Shown piece by piece: positions 25,244-34,196 of a stretch of 64,000 nucleotides of DNA. Position 1 is the stretch's first letter, and every line of letters starts with the position of its first letter. Origin of the DNA: JANPCX01 sp046049865 (GTDB lineage: Bacteria; Pseudomonadota; Gammaproteobacteria; Burkholderiales; Burkholderiaceae_C); the NCBI GenBank assembly GCA_046049865.1, contig JBJOQO010000002.1:62001-126000 (forward strand), given 5' to 3'. The translations under genes and the position numbers were made by a program. Below the pieces are notes generated by a model that ran no database searches, had not been told where the DNA came from, and saw nothing but the letters and a program-made list of their open reading frames with translations.

Positions 25244-25726
25244 TTGGCACCGCGCCGGGTATTCGGCCCGGCGGCCGAGTAACTTCTTTTGCTGGTGCAA
25301 AAGAAGTCACCAAGAAAACACCTGAACACCAGCCTATTTGGGGAGGGGTGGCTTGCTGCGGGAGCGCAGACGTGGGGGCTGGATTCGGCCAGTAGCCACT
25401 GGCGTTCGGGCGACGTTTTCGGTTTGTTTTTTCGAGGCAGCATGTTTGGCCAAAGGCGTGCCGTTGTATTCGTCATTCCCGCCTTCGCGGGGATGACCGC
25501 GCCGGAGGGCAACGAGTGACGGAAGAACAAGCCTTTAACGTCGCCGTGAATGCTTGTTGCCACTGACCGAACAAGCCGTTGTAACGGGGTCAAGTGGCAG
25601 AGCCAGCTCCGCTCAAATAGGCTGGTGTTAGGTGTTTCTTTGCTTACTTTCTTTGCACCAGCAAAGAAAGTGAGGCCCCATGCCGGGGGGCTTCCCGGCG
25701 CGGTGCCCCGTGCAGCGGACATGCCT
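25244..25726. repeat. Long imperfect inverted-repeat element between gspE and gspF
   Basis: Each arm has a GC-rich outer part (GGCACCGCGCCGGG on the left, its complement at the right end) and a perfect 11-bp hairpin: 25282-25292 with 25297-25307, and 25646-25656 with 25661-25671. The inner parts match over AACACCAGCCTATTTG. The arms match imperfectly, by eye about three in four bases. A second, related copy is at 53116-53670. Nothing in the 631-base gap reads as a gene. The arms read in the known spurious-ORF style (KKVTKEK) of Xanthomonas and Burkholderiales genomes. Confidence 0.8.
25472..25497. repeat. GTCATTCCCGC-type dispersed hairpin repeat
   Basis: GTCATTCCCGC at 25472-25482, loop CTTC, then GCGGGGATGAC at 25487-25497 is the widespread proteobacterial hairpin repeat. 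It sits inside the larger inverted-repeat element between gspE and gspF. Confidence 0.8.
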
Positions 25727-25796
25727 GGAGTCAGCCACCCACCACGCAGCTCAGCGCTGCGAAAAAAAAGCGTGCAAGGTGCGCTCATCACCGGTC

Positions 25797-27218
25797 TCAA
25801 TCGCGTGTCACGCGCAGCACTTCTTCAGGTGAGGTGATGCCTTGCGCCACCAGCCTGTCACCGTCCTCGCGCATGGTGCGCAGGCCTGCATCACGTGCGG
25901 CTTTGATCAAGTCGGCTTCCGAGGCGCGGCCGTGGATGAGTGCGCGCACTTTGTCGTCAGTGACCATCAACTCGTAAACGCCCGTGCGTCCTTTGTAGCC
26001 GGTGTGGCCGCATTCGGCGCATCCCACAGGCCGGTAGTGGCCGTGTTCGTCTTGCCGTTTGCAATGTGGGCACAGCTTTCTCACCAGGCGCTGCGCCAGC
26101 ACACCGAGCAAACTGGAACTGAGCAAAAAAGGCTCCACACCCATGTCGGTCAACCGGGTGACGGCACTGGGCGCGTCATTGGTGTGCAAGGTGGCCAGCA
26201 CCAGGTGACCGGTGAGCGAGGCTTGAATGGCGATTTGCGCGGTTTCGAAGTCGCGGATTTCGCCGATCATGATGACGTCGGGGTCTTGCCGCAGGATGGC
26301 GCGCAAGGCTTTGGCAAAGGTGAGATCGATCTTGGGGTTGACCTGGGTTTGGCCTATGCCGGGCAACTCATACTCGACCGGGTCTTCCACGGTCAGCACG
26401 TTGGTGCCACTGGTGTCCACTCGGCTGAGTGAGGCATAGAGCGTGGTGGTTTTGCCGGAACCCGTGGGGCCGGTGACCAGCACGATGCCATGCGGCTGTT
26501 GAATCAGGCCATGAAAACGCGTGAGTGAATCGCCGCTCATGCCGAGGCTTTCCAGCGTGAACTTGGTATCGCCTTTGTCCAGCAAACGCAGCACCGCGCG
26601 CTCGCCGTGGGCGGAGGGCAGTGTGGAGACCCGCACGTCCACCGCACGGCCGCCAATGCGCAAGGAAATGCGGCCGTCTTGCGGCAGGCGCTTTTCGGAG
26701 ATGTCGAGCTCCGCCATGATTTTCAGGCGCGAAATCAACGCGGCATGCAAAGCCCGGTTGGGTTGCACCACCTCGCGTAAGGTGCCATCCACACGAAAGC
26801 GAACTGCCGAGCTGCGCTCGTACGGTTCGATGTGAATATCGCTGGCACCGTCTTTCGCCGCTTGGGTGAGCAAGGCGTTCAGCATGCGGATGATGGGGGC
26901 GTCGTTCGAGGCCTCCAGCAAGTCTTCCACCGCAGGCAGCTCTTGCATCATGCGGCTCAAGTCCACCGCGCTTTCTACCTCGCCGATCACGGTGGCGGCG
27001 CTGGACTCGCTACCGGCGTAGACAACAGAAATGCGCTGACTCAGACTGTTGGCGGCTTCGTGCTCCACTGAGTCCACCGCATAGAGGCGCATCACCTCGC
27101 TTAAAGCAGGAAGTGGGGTGTTTTCTGGTGCCCACAGCACCAGCTTGTCGCCATCGTCCTCGAGCAACAAGGTGTGCGCCTTGGCAAAGGCGTAGGGCAG
27201 GGGATGGCGGGCACCCAT
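25797..27218 (-). CDS. gspE: Type II secretion ATPase GspE
   Basis: The protein has 473 residues. The N-terminal domain is followed by Walker A GPTGSGKT at 250-257, the Asp box (LTVEDPVEYELPG), Walker B region (DPDVIMIGEIRD) and the His box. The tetracysteine zinc site LCPHCK with CAECGH lies near the C-terminus, as in GspE but not PilT. It is the secretion motor that works with GspF and GspL. Its start is eight bases after the gspD stop, so D and E are one transcript. Confidence 0.95.
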   Translation of the reverse strand: MGARHPLPYAFAKAHTLLLEDDGDKLVLWAPENTPLPALSEVMRLYAVDSVEHEAANSLSQRISVVYAGSESSAATVIGEVESAVDLSRMMQELPAVEDLLEASNDAPIIRMLNALLTQAAKDGASDIHIEPYERSSAVRFRVDGTLREVVQPNRALHAALISRLKIMAELDISEKRLPQDGRISLRIGGRAVDVRVSTLPSAHGERAVLRLLDKGDTKFTLESLGMSGDSLTRFHGLIQQPHGIVLVTGPTGSGKTTTLYASLSRVDTSGTNVLTVEDPVEYELPGIGQTQVNPKIDLTFAKALRAILRQDPDVIMIGEIRDFETAQIAIQASLTGHLVLATLHTNDAPSAVTRLTDMGVEPFLLSSSLLGVLAQRLVRKLCPHCKRQDEHGHYRPVGCAECGHTGYKGRTGVYELMVTDDKVRALIHGRASEADLIKAARDAGLRTMREDGDRLVAQGITSPEEVLRVTRD

Positions 27219-27226
27219 GACGTGCC

Positions 27227-29428
27227 TCAGTTGGTCGCGGCCGGGCCAGGCACGGGGACGGACAGTGCGGCGGGCGAAGGCCCATCGACAACGGGCGGTC
27301 GCTGCGGCGGCAGCACAGGCGCTTGGTTGATGGGTAGCAAGAAGCTGGCTGCCGGCTGCGCGTCCTTTTGTTGCGCACGAATCATGTCGTAGCGGTCGAG
27401 GGACAGCTTGCTTGCATCTTCGGGTCCACGCATCACCACGGGGCGCAAAAACACCATCAGGTTGGTGCGTGTTTTGGTGCGGCTTTCGCTGCGGAAAAGT
27501 GAGCCGATGCCGGGGATGTCACCTAGCAGCGGGATCTTCGATTTGTTGTCAGTGAACTTGTCTTCGATCAATCCACCCAGCACGAGAATGGCGCCGTCAT
27601 CCACGACCACAGTGGATTCGATCGACCGCTTATTGGTGGAGGGCCCAGCGTTGCTGGTGCCGGGCGCGACTTTGTCGCTCAAGCTCGACGACTCCTGAAA
27701 AATCGTCAACCGAATGTTGCCGCCCTCACCTATCTGCGGTTTGATGCGCAGCGTGATGCCAACGTCTTTGCGCTCAATGGTTTGGAAGGGGTTGGTGGCT
27801 GCCGTGCCCGTGGCGGTGAACTGACCAGTGACGAATGGCACGTTGCTGCCGACGATGATTTTGGCTTCTTCGTTATCCAGCGTGATCAAGTTAGGCGTGG
27901 AGACAATGTTGGTGTTGGTTTGGCTTTGCAAAATGTTGGCGATGGCCGCGAGGGCAATGGTGCCGCCGAAGTCGCGCAGCACGCCAATGTTCAGCCCTTC
28001 ACCGAGTTTGATGCCGGCTGCGTTGCCCGATGCCTGCGCTGCATCGATGGTGAGCAAATTGCCACTGGTACCAAAGTTGGTACCCCCGACCAAGCCGGTC
28101 TTGTCCCCGGACTTGCCGAGCAAACCTTGCCACTGGAAACCAAAGTTGGCCGCGTTGTCGCCAGACACTTCGACGATCATGCTTTCGATGTAGACCTGTG
28201 CACGGCGCGAATCGAGCTGATCGATGACGGCCCTGAGTTGCCGGTACATGGGTTCAGGCGCTGTGATGATCAGGGCGTTGGTGGTGGGGTCGGCTTGAAT
28301 GAATCCCCCCGTGGACGGGCCCGCCGATGGAGTCACCGGCGCCGCAGCTTGAGGACTGGTGCCGGCACCTGCACCGGCCAGTGGTGTGGCGTTCGGTTGA
28401 GCACCGCCGCCAAGTTGCGGCATGCCGGGCTGGCCACCCCCGCCGCCTGAGGCTGCGTTGCTGCCCGACGCATAAGCAGCGCGCAGAACCGCGGCCATCT
28501 TCACTGCATCCGCATTCTTCAGGTAGACCACCCAAATGTTGCCAGTGGCCGCGTTGCCGGTGGCAGGGCGATCCAGTTTTTCAATCAACGATCGAAGGCT
28601 TGCCATGCGGGCTGGGCTGGAAGAACGCACCAACAAAGAGTTGCTGCGTGAATCCACCAACACGCTGGGCGCGCTGGTCGGTGTCGCACCGGGGATGCCC
28701 ACACCACCTGAGGTTTCGGCCAAACGTTGCACCAACAGCGCCATGTCTGCCGCCACGGCATGCTTGAGCGGGATCACCTCCACCTCGCCACCTGCCGGTG
28801 TGTCCATGGCGGCGATGATTTTGCTGATGCGCTGCAGGTTGTCCGCGTAGTCGGTGATGACCAGGGTGTTGTTGCCTGGGTTGGCGTTGATGGTGTTGTT
28901 GGGGGAAATCAGGGGCCGCAGCACCGCCACCAGGTTATTGGCGCTCTCGTGGTTGAGCTTGTAGATTTGCGTGATGATCTGGTCCCCACGGCGCGGCACT
29001 TCGCCGACCGCCACGGTGGAGGCTTGCAGTTTGGCGTCGGCCTCAGGAACCACCTTGAACAAGTCACCCACCTCGACCACGGTGAAGCCCAACCCACGCA
29101 GCGCCGCCAAATAGTTCAGGTAGGCCTCGCGTGGGCTGATGGCCTGTTCGCTGTAAAGCGTGATGTTGCCCTTGACCCGCGGGTCCACCAAAATTTGCTG
29201 CCGCAAGATGGTGGCCATGGCGCGGCTCACGGCTTCAATGTCAGCGTTAACAAAGTTCAGCGTGACCGGGTCGCCACGAAAGCGGGCACTGGGTGATTGA
29301 GCATCGGCGGCCGGATTGGCCAACGAGAGAACCAGTGCCAGCATCAAAGCGGTGATGCGAATGCGGGGCCGCGCGCGGGTTGCTGGGTGTTGATGGACAG
29401 GTTGCTTCATGCGTATCCGATCGCTCAT
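27227..29428 (-). CDS. gspD: Type II secretion outer-membrane secretin GspD
   Basis: The protein has 733 residues. A signal peptide precedes AADAQ. The N0 domain starts at TLNFVNADIE, N1-N3 repeats follow, including a Gly-rich insert of about 60 residues (around residue 345), then the secretin core with VPFVTGQF and the C-terminal LGDIPGIGSLF segment. It forms the outer-membrane channel. The ATG at 29428 overlaps the gspN stop (ATGA), supporting translational coupling; an ATG at 29410 is the alternative. A larger open frame up to 30394 is a shadow of gspN. Confidence 0.94.
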   Translation of the reverse strand: MSDRIRMKQPVHQHPATRARPRIRITALMLALVLSLANPAADAQSPSARFRGDPVTLNFVNADIEAVSRAMATILRQQILVDPRVKGNITLYSEQAISPREAYLNYLAALRGLGFTVVEVGDLFKVVPEADAKLQASTVAVGEVPRRGDQIITQIYKLNHESANNLVAVLRPLISPNNTINANPGNNTLVITDYADNLQRISKIIAAMDTPAGGEVEVIPLKHAVAADMALLVQRLAETSGGVGIPGATPTSAPSVLVDSRSNSLLVRSSSPARMASLRSLIEKLDRPATGNAATGNIWVVYLKNADAVKMAAVLRAAYASGSNAASGGGGGQPGMPQLGGGAQPNATPLAGAGAGTSPQAAAPVTPSAGPSTGGFIQADPTTNALIITAPEPMYRQLRAVIDQLDSRRAQVYIESMIVEVSGDNAANFGFQWQGLLGKSGDKTGLVGGTNFGTSGNLLTIDAAQASGNAAGIKLGEGLNIGVLRDFGGTIALAAIANILQSQTNTNIVSTPNLITLDNEEAKIIVGSNVPFVTGQFTATGTAATNPFQTIERKDVGITLRIKPQIGEGGNIRLTIFQESSSLSDKVAPGTSNAGPSTNKRSIESTVVVDDGAILVLGGLIEDKFTDNKSKIPLLGDIPGIGSLFRSESRTKTRTNLMVFLRPVVMRGPEDASKLSLDRYDMIRAQQKDAQPAASFLLPINQAPVLPPQRPPVVDGPSPAALSVPVPGPAATN

Positions 29429-30378
29429 CCAATAGAAATAACCGAACGACTGCCTTCGCGTCGCCCAATGATGTTCAGCAGATTTGACAACATGGCTTCG
29501 TCTGCTGGCTGTGCTCGCGCATCGCCACGAAAGCGCATGCCCGACGCGTCCCACTGGCCCGAACCATTGAGCTGCAAAGCCCCTTCGACTGTGCTGACAG
29601 ACAGCAAGGTGCTGAACGGATCGGCGGGGTTGTTGGTCAATGTCAAGCGGTAGTGGCCTAGCACCGGCAAGGGAGAAACGCGAGACGAGACGCCAAGTGA
29701 GTCGATTTGAGCCAGGCCTTGAAAGTTCCATCGGCCTTGCGCCACTGCCAGGGTCGCGCCCGTGAAACTCAATCGTGTGGCACCACCGAGTTGCAAGGTG
29801 TTCCACGGTGTTCCCAGTCCGTTGAGCCATTGGCTGGGCCATTGCCCGAACCAGGTGTCCGACGACATGGCAGGTTGTGCTTTTGTGGGCGCACCTACCT
29901 GCACTGTGAGTCGCCCCCAGCGCGGCTGCAATACGATGGCTTGCGAACCGTTCAGGCAACAAGCATGCGTCAGCTCGACGACCCAGCCCGGCCCGCCTTC
30001 GGGCGAGCTTTGCCAGCGCCAGTCCACAGCCCAAGCCAAACGACCAGGCAGGCTGCTGGCATCCACGCTGCCTGGCCCACCCGTGAGGACGGGGACTGCG
30101 CTGCCGTTCCACACGGTGCCACTGGCGTCGGACAGCACCAGTCTTCCGTTGCTGGCTTGCGAAACTGCTTGGGCCAGCCACGCAGCCGGCGCGAAAAACA
30201 CTAACGCGAGCAATGTACCGACCACCGCCCCGATGACCGCCCAGCGGTGGCCTCGTCCTTGTGAACGCCCCCAGGCCTTTTCCGCCAAGGTGGAGTCTTG
30301 GAATGAGGTGCTGTAACGCGAGACTCGGGCGCGTGCCATGGCGACTTTGCGCGGTGCCAGAAAACTGGGACGTTTCAT
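29425..30378 (-). CDS. gspN: Type II secretion protein GspN
   Basis: The protein has 317 residues. A single membrane helix at about residues 46-70 follows a basic cytoplasmic N-terminus (50 residues, longer than in most GspN). The periplasmic part is beta-rich and shows NGSGQWDASGMRFRG, typical of T2SN. The start codon overlaps the gspM stop and the stop overlaps gspD. GspN is an accessory subunit present in only some T2SSs. Identification relies on gene order plus this weakly conserved family pattern. Confidence 0.82.
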   Translation of the reverse strand: MKRPSFLAPRKVAMARARVSRYSTSFQDSTLAEKAWGRSQGRGHRWAVIGAVVGTLLALVFFAPAAWLAQAVSQASNGRLVLSDASGTVWNGSAVPVLTGGPGSVDASSLPGRLAWAVDWRWQSSPEGGPGWVVELTHACCLNGSQAIVLQPRWGRLTVQVGAPTKAQPAMSSDTWFGQWPSQWLNGLGTPWNTLQLGGATRLSFTGATLAVAQGRWNFQGLAQIDSLGVSSRVSPLPVLGHYRLTLTNNPADPFSTLLSVSTVEGALQLNGSGQWDASGMRFRGDARAQPADEAMLSNLLNIIGRREGSRSVISIG

Positions 30379-30914
30379 GGTGCGGCACCCCCAAGGGTCA
30401 CCAGCACGGTGCCGGAGTAGGTGGTGCCTGTTCGGGCCAGCTGCGCTTCGCTGACGCGCACACGGGCCACGGTTCGAACCTCACGCAACCATTCGGTGAG
30501 GGCTTCAGGTGTCACGCCGTTGAAGGTGATCGACGCCTGTGCGCCCTGCAGATTCAAGCGGGCGACAGCCCCCATTCGGTCGGTCGACGCTTTGAGGGCG
30601 TCGGTGGATTGGGCCAACGACACGGCGGGGGTTGAGCGCAACTGCTGCGCTTCGCGTGCGAGTTGCTTCATTTGTTGCAACTGGCTTTCTACAGTCGCCA
30701 GTTGTTTGGGTGCTTCTTGCAGCGTGTGCCAAGCCGGGCGAATCAGCGCCATCACGACCACCAGCAATGTGATGGCTGACAAAGCCCACACCACACCACG
30801 TTGTTCCCTGGGTGCAAGGCTTTGCCACCATCGCCGAGCGGGTTCAATGCGAACGGTCCAGGCCGAAACCAGTGATTGCCACTTGGCGGAGGAGCGGGGC
30901 ATGGTGGCGCTCAC
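30375..30914 (-). CDS. gspM: Type II secretion protein GspM
   Basis: The protein has about 179 residues. A membrane helix at about residues 41-60 (VVWALSAITLLVVVMAL) is followed by a periplasmic coiled-coil and a ferredoxin-like domain, as in GspM. The GTG at 30914 overlaps the gspL stop (GTGA); an ATG at 30902 is an alternative and neither has a strong RBS. GspM pairs with GspL in the inner-membrane platform. A longer open frame to 31124 is a shadow of gspL. Confidence 0.85.
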   Translation of the reverse strand: MSATMPRSSAKWQSLVSAWTVRIEPARRWWQSLAPREQRGVVWALSAITLLVVVMALIRPAWHTLQEAPKQLATVESQLQQMKQLAREAQQLRSTPAVSLAQSTDALKASTDRMGAVARLNLQGAQASITFNGVTPEALTEWLREVRTVARVRVSEAQLARTGTTYSGTVLVTLGGAAP

Positions 30915-32203
30915 AGGCCACCTCGGGCATTGCCACCTTGTGTGGCCACAGGGGGTGCGGCACGCACCACCAGTTTGGACTCCTGGGGCTCTACCCGCCA
31001 ACCACCCGCACGCAGTGCGCTCGTGAATTGATCGATGTGGGCGGGGCTCCAACCGGATGCCGCCAGCGTGAGTGCGCCGGCGGAGTAACTCAGGTCTTGC
31101 GCAGGACTGCGGTCGCTGGGCCAACCCGAAGCGGCCGCGACCAGCAGTGGCTCCAAGTCGCTGCTAGAGGTTTGCCCCGCGCGCAGGCGCAAGCGCTGCA
31201 CTTCGCTCTCCATCTGCAGCGGCGCGTCAAGCACCGCACGAACCTGTGGAAACTCGGTCTGAAGCACGGTGGTGAGTTGTTGGCGCTGTTGTTGCAAGCG
31301 GCTGTTCAGATGGTTAGCCCACAAGTTCAAGCCCACCAGTTGCGCGGCCGCCAGCACGGCCAGTCCAACCCGTGCGGGTCGCCACTGCGGTCCCTGTGCT
31401 GTGCGCCATGCATCCAATATCCAGCGGCTGCCTCTGCGCGATGGTGTGAGGTCGAATTGCCGCAAATTCCAAAGTGTGCGGGCCGCTTGCAGGCTGCGTT
31501 GTTCGGCGGTGAGCACGGTGACGGGTGCACCTAACCAACGTTCCGCCTGAGTCGCCGCTGCCGCGGTGGCACTCCAGCGCATGTCGGTGTGGCTGCTGCT
31601 GGGCAATAGAGTCTTGCTCAGTCCGCCAGACAGCGGCAACACCGCGACGCCTTGCGGATGCGACCAAGTGAGCTGAACTTGCGTGTTGCCTTCGCCTTCA
31701 CCTTGTTCCGCCTCTTTGGTGAGAGAAAAATGCCCCATGGCCGGTGCGTCAGGCCAGCTACTGGGCACCACACGGTCAACGGTGTTTTGGTTTTTCTCCA
31801 ACTCGGCTAAATGCGCTTGCAGCCAAGGTCGGTTGATGGCTGCGACCCATGTTGCTTGCCCTGCCACAGCATCGGGTGCCACGGCCAAGTGACTGTTTTC
31901 TGCGTCGTCGAGCAGGGCTTCTTCCAAAACGCCGCTGAGCGCTGTCGCCAAACGTGCAGCAGGCGCTTTGGGTAGCACGATGCTGTGCCAAGCGACATCG
32001 GTGTCGGACAGCACCGCCACGATTTGCTGGGCCTTGGGCAACAGGCTGGCTGCGCACCGCCCAACGCGGTCGACCGTGATGCCGTCTCGCGACAGTACAT
32101 AACCGTAGGTCGTTTGGGCGCTGGGCAGCCCCGAGGCGTCCGCATTCATACCGCGCGCTTGCAAGCGCGGCCGGGATGGAATTTGTACCAACAAGACGGT
32201 CAT
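30911..32203 (-). CDS. gspL: Type II secretion protein GspL
   Basis: The protein has 430 residues. The N-terminal cytoplasmic half is the actin-like fold of GspL that binds GspE. A membrane helix is at about 275-295 (VGLAVLAAAQLVGLNLWA) and a periplasmic ferredoxin-like domain follows. It is the first gene of the visible group, divergent from the LysR gene at 32346. The genes for pseudopilins (GspG-K) that normally precede gspL are absent here, so they must lie elsewhere. Confidence 0.88.
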   Translation of the reverse strand: MTVLLVQIPSRPRLQARGMNADASGLPSAQTTYGYVLSRDGITVDRVGRCAASLLPKAQQIVAVLSDTDVAWHSIVLPKAPAARLATALSGVLEEALLDDAENSHLAVAPDAVAGQATWVAAINRPWLQAHLAELEKNQNTVDRVVPSSWPDAPAMGHFSLTKEAEQGEGEGNTQVQLTWSHPQGVAVLPLSGGLSKTLLPSSSHTDMRWSATAAAATQAERWLGAPVTVLTAEQRSLQAARTLWNLRQFDLTPSRRGSRWILDAWRTAQGPQWRPARVGLAVLAAAQLVGLNLWANHLNSRLQQQRQQLTTVLQTEFPQVRAVLDAPLQMESEVQRLRLRAGQTSSSDLEPLLVAAASGWPSDRSPAQDLSYSAGALTLAASGWSPAHIDQFTSALRAGGWRVEPQESKLVVRAAPPVATQGGNARGGL

Positions 32204-32345
32204 GGGGAGACAGGCAAAACGGTTCGAGACATTGTAGGCTTTGAAGCTTGATGATCCCGTAAAATCAACAACTTACAAAGGATACTTGTAGCTGGTTTGC
32301 AGCATTATGGTGACCATAGATGTCACGTCTACAGGGATAACAACG

Positions 32346-33233
32346 ATGCGGCTTAAACACCTGGAAGTGTTCAACGCCATCATGCTGACGGGCAGTGTCA
32401 GTGCGGCAGCGCGCTTGTTGCACGTGACACAACCTGCCATCACACAAACATTGCAGCACGCCCAAACCCAACTGGGTTTTCCTTTGTTCACCCGCCAGCG
32501 CAACCGTTTGGTGCCCACCCGGCAAGCACAGGCGCTCTATCCGGAAGTGCAGCGCCTCATGTCGCAGCTGGAATCGGTGCGGCGTTTGGCGGGTGCACTG
32601 CGAGACACCGAAGAGGCTGAGTTCCGAGTCCTCGTGGTCCCGTCCTTGGCCGTTCGCGCGCTGCCCGATGCCTTGAAGCGTTTCCGTCGCCAGCACCCCG
32701 ATGTGGCGGTTTCCATCCGAACCCTGCATTCCAATGAGATCGCGCAGGCGATTGCGCTGCGCGAGGCCGATGTGGGCATTGTTTACGGCAACACCCGCCA
32801 TCCCGCCGTGCAACAAATGGATATCGCCACCGGCCAGTTGGTGTGTGTGTCGGCGCTCAAGGTGCGTGGCAGCGACAAACGCTCAACCGTGGAGTTGGCC
32901 GAGGTGTTGCGTGATCAATTCATACGCATCGACGAACGCGATCCGCTGGGTGCCATGTTGGCCGAACAGTGCGCTCGCCAGCAACTGCCGATGCAAGGCG
33001 GTATCACCGTTCAAACCCACCACATCGCCATGGTGCTGGCGGAACAAGGGTTTGGCCCCGCCATCATCGACTCGTTCACTGCCCATGCCAGCACCCTGCC
33101 GACGCTGCATGTGCGCACGTTGTTGCCCGAGGTGCCGGTGGTGGTCCAGGCGCTGTTTCCCCAGGGCGAACGTTCACCTCAACCAACGGACGATTTCATC
33201 GCTGCGTTCAAGGCTGTCGTGCTGCAGGATTGA
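32346..33233 (+). CDS. LysR-type transcriptional regulator
   Basis: The protein has 295 residues. The winged HTH begins MRLKHLEVFNAIMLTGSVSA with AARLLHVTQPAITQTL as the recognition region. The effector-binding domain covers residues 90-290. It probably regulates its neighbour, the racemase at 33208, or the divergent gsp operon; there is no direct evidence. An upstream in-frame ATG at 32310 exists but the start at the conserved MRLKHL is preferred. The 3' end overlaps the racemase gene by 26 bases. Confidence 0.88.
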   Translation: MRLKHLEVFNAIMLTGSVSAAARLLHVTQPAITQTLQHAQTQLGFPLFTRQRNRLVPTRQAQALYPEVQRLMSQLESVRRLAGALRDTEEAEFRVLVVPSLAVRALPDALKRFRRQHPDVAVSIRTLHSNEIAQAIALREADVGIVYGNTRHPAVQQMDIATGQLVCVSALKVRGSDKRSTVELAEVLRDQFIRIDERDPLGAMLAEQCARQQLPMQGGITVQTHHIAMVLAEQGFGPAIIDSFTAHASTLPTLHVRTLLPEVPVVVQALFPQGERSPQPTDDFIAAFKAVVLQD

Positions 33234-34023
33234 TCTTTCGCTGCGACCATGCGACCGCAGCACGCGCCAACGCGGCCGTTGCATCGACCACCGGCAAGCC
33301 GACCTGACTCTCATCGAGCACCAAAGGAATCTCGGTGCAGGCCAGGACCAACACCTGCGCGCCGCGTTGTACCAAAGCCATCGCGGCGGTTTGAAGGTGC
33401 TGGCGGCCTTTGTCGAGTTGCCCGGACTTGACCGCGTTGATGCCCGGCATGACGTGTTCCACCATCTCAACCGCTGTGGGCAAACTCCATTGAAATGGGT
33501 CGCATCCGACCTCGTCGCTTGCAAAGCGCCGGTTCATGTACAGACCGGACGACAACGTCGCATCGGTTGCCAAGAGGCCCACTCGAACTGGGCGGATTTG
33601 GGACTTAGTACGGCTATCCACTTCGGCCAACGCCGCATCGACGATGTGCAACATCGGCAAAGGGATCTCTCGCTGCAATTCATCCAACCAAAGGTGGGTG
33701 GTGTTGCAGGGCACCACGATCAAACCAGCGCCACCTGCAACCAGCCGCTGCGCGTTGGCCAGCATGGCGGGCAGCGGAGAAGGCCCTTGGCCACGATAGG
33801 CCTGTGTGCGGTCGGGGATCTGCGGCATGTTGCAGGCCAGCACGGGCACATGGTCTTGGTCGTGGTCTGCTGCCGTGGCGAGCAGCATCTTGTGAAGAAA
33901 ATCGACCGTGGCCAGGGGGCCCATGCCGCCCAAGACCCCGACGACGCCTTGCCCTGCGCCCGCGGGGTCAGGTCGGGTGGGTGATGAAGGTTGAGAAACC
34001 GATGGGGGTGCAATGACAGGCAT
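33208..34023 (-). CDS. Aspartate/glutamate racemase family protein
   Basis: The protein has 271 residues. It has the Asp/Glu racemase fold with both catalytic cysteines: in VVPCNTTHLW and in LACTEIPL. The N-terminal GVLGGMGPLATVDF is the family motif. It interconverts L- and D-aspartate or glutamate, or acts on a related acid. GGAG seven bases ahead fixes the ATG at 34023 (34041 is an alternative). Its 3' end runs 26 bases into the end of the convergent LysR gene. A link between racemase and LysR is plausible but not proven. Confidence 0.87.
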   Translation of the reverse strand: MPVIAPPSVSQPSSPTRPDPAGAGQGVVGVLGGMGPLATVDFLHKMLLATAADHDQDHVPVLACNMPQIPDRTQAYRGQGPSPLPAMLANAQRLVAGGAGLIVVPCNTTHLWLDELQREIPLPMLHIVDAALAEVDSRTKSQIRPVRVGLLATDATLSSGLYMNRRFASDEVGCDPFQWSLPTAVEMVEHVMPGINAVKSGQLDKGRQHLQTAAMALVQRGAQVLVLACTEIPLVLDESQVGLPVVDATAALARAAVAWSQRKINPAARQP

Positions 34024-34196
34024 GCTGCGCTCCAAATTCAAGGAGGCGGCTTGCTGGCACCCATTGGTGACGCTTTCGCAGCCTCAGCCCCAATGTAGGC
34101 GGCCGCGCGTCTGCTGTGGCATCACGCTATCGACAGCACCTATAAGCTGAGGTGATGGGCGGGTCGGTGGTGTTCGGTGCGCCGATTCAGCGGAAG

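Noticed and set aside
29428..30394. Extended N-terminus in the frame of gspD up to 30394
   Set aside because: That frame is a shadow of gspN; the true GspD begins at a signal peptide near 29428.
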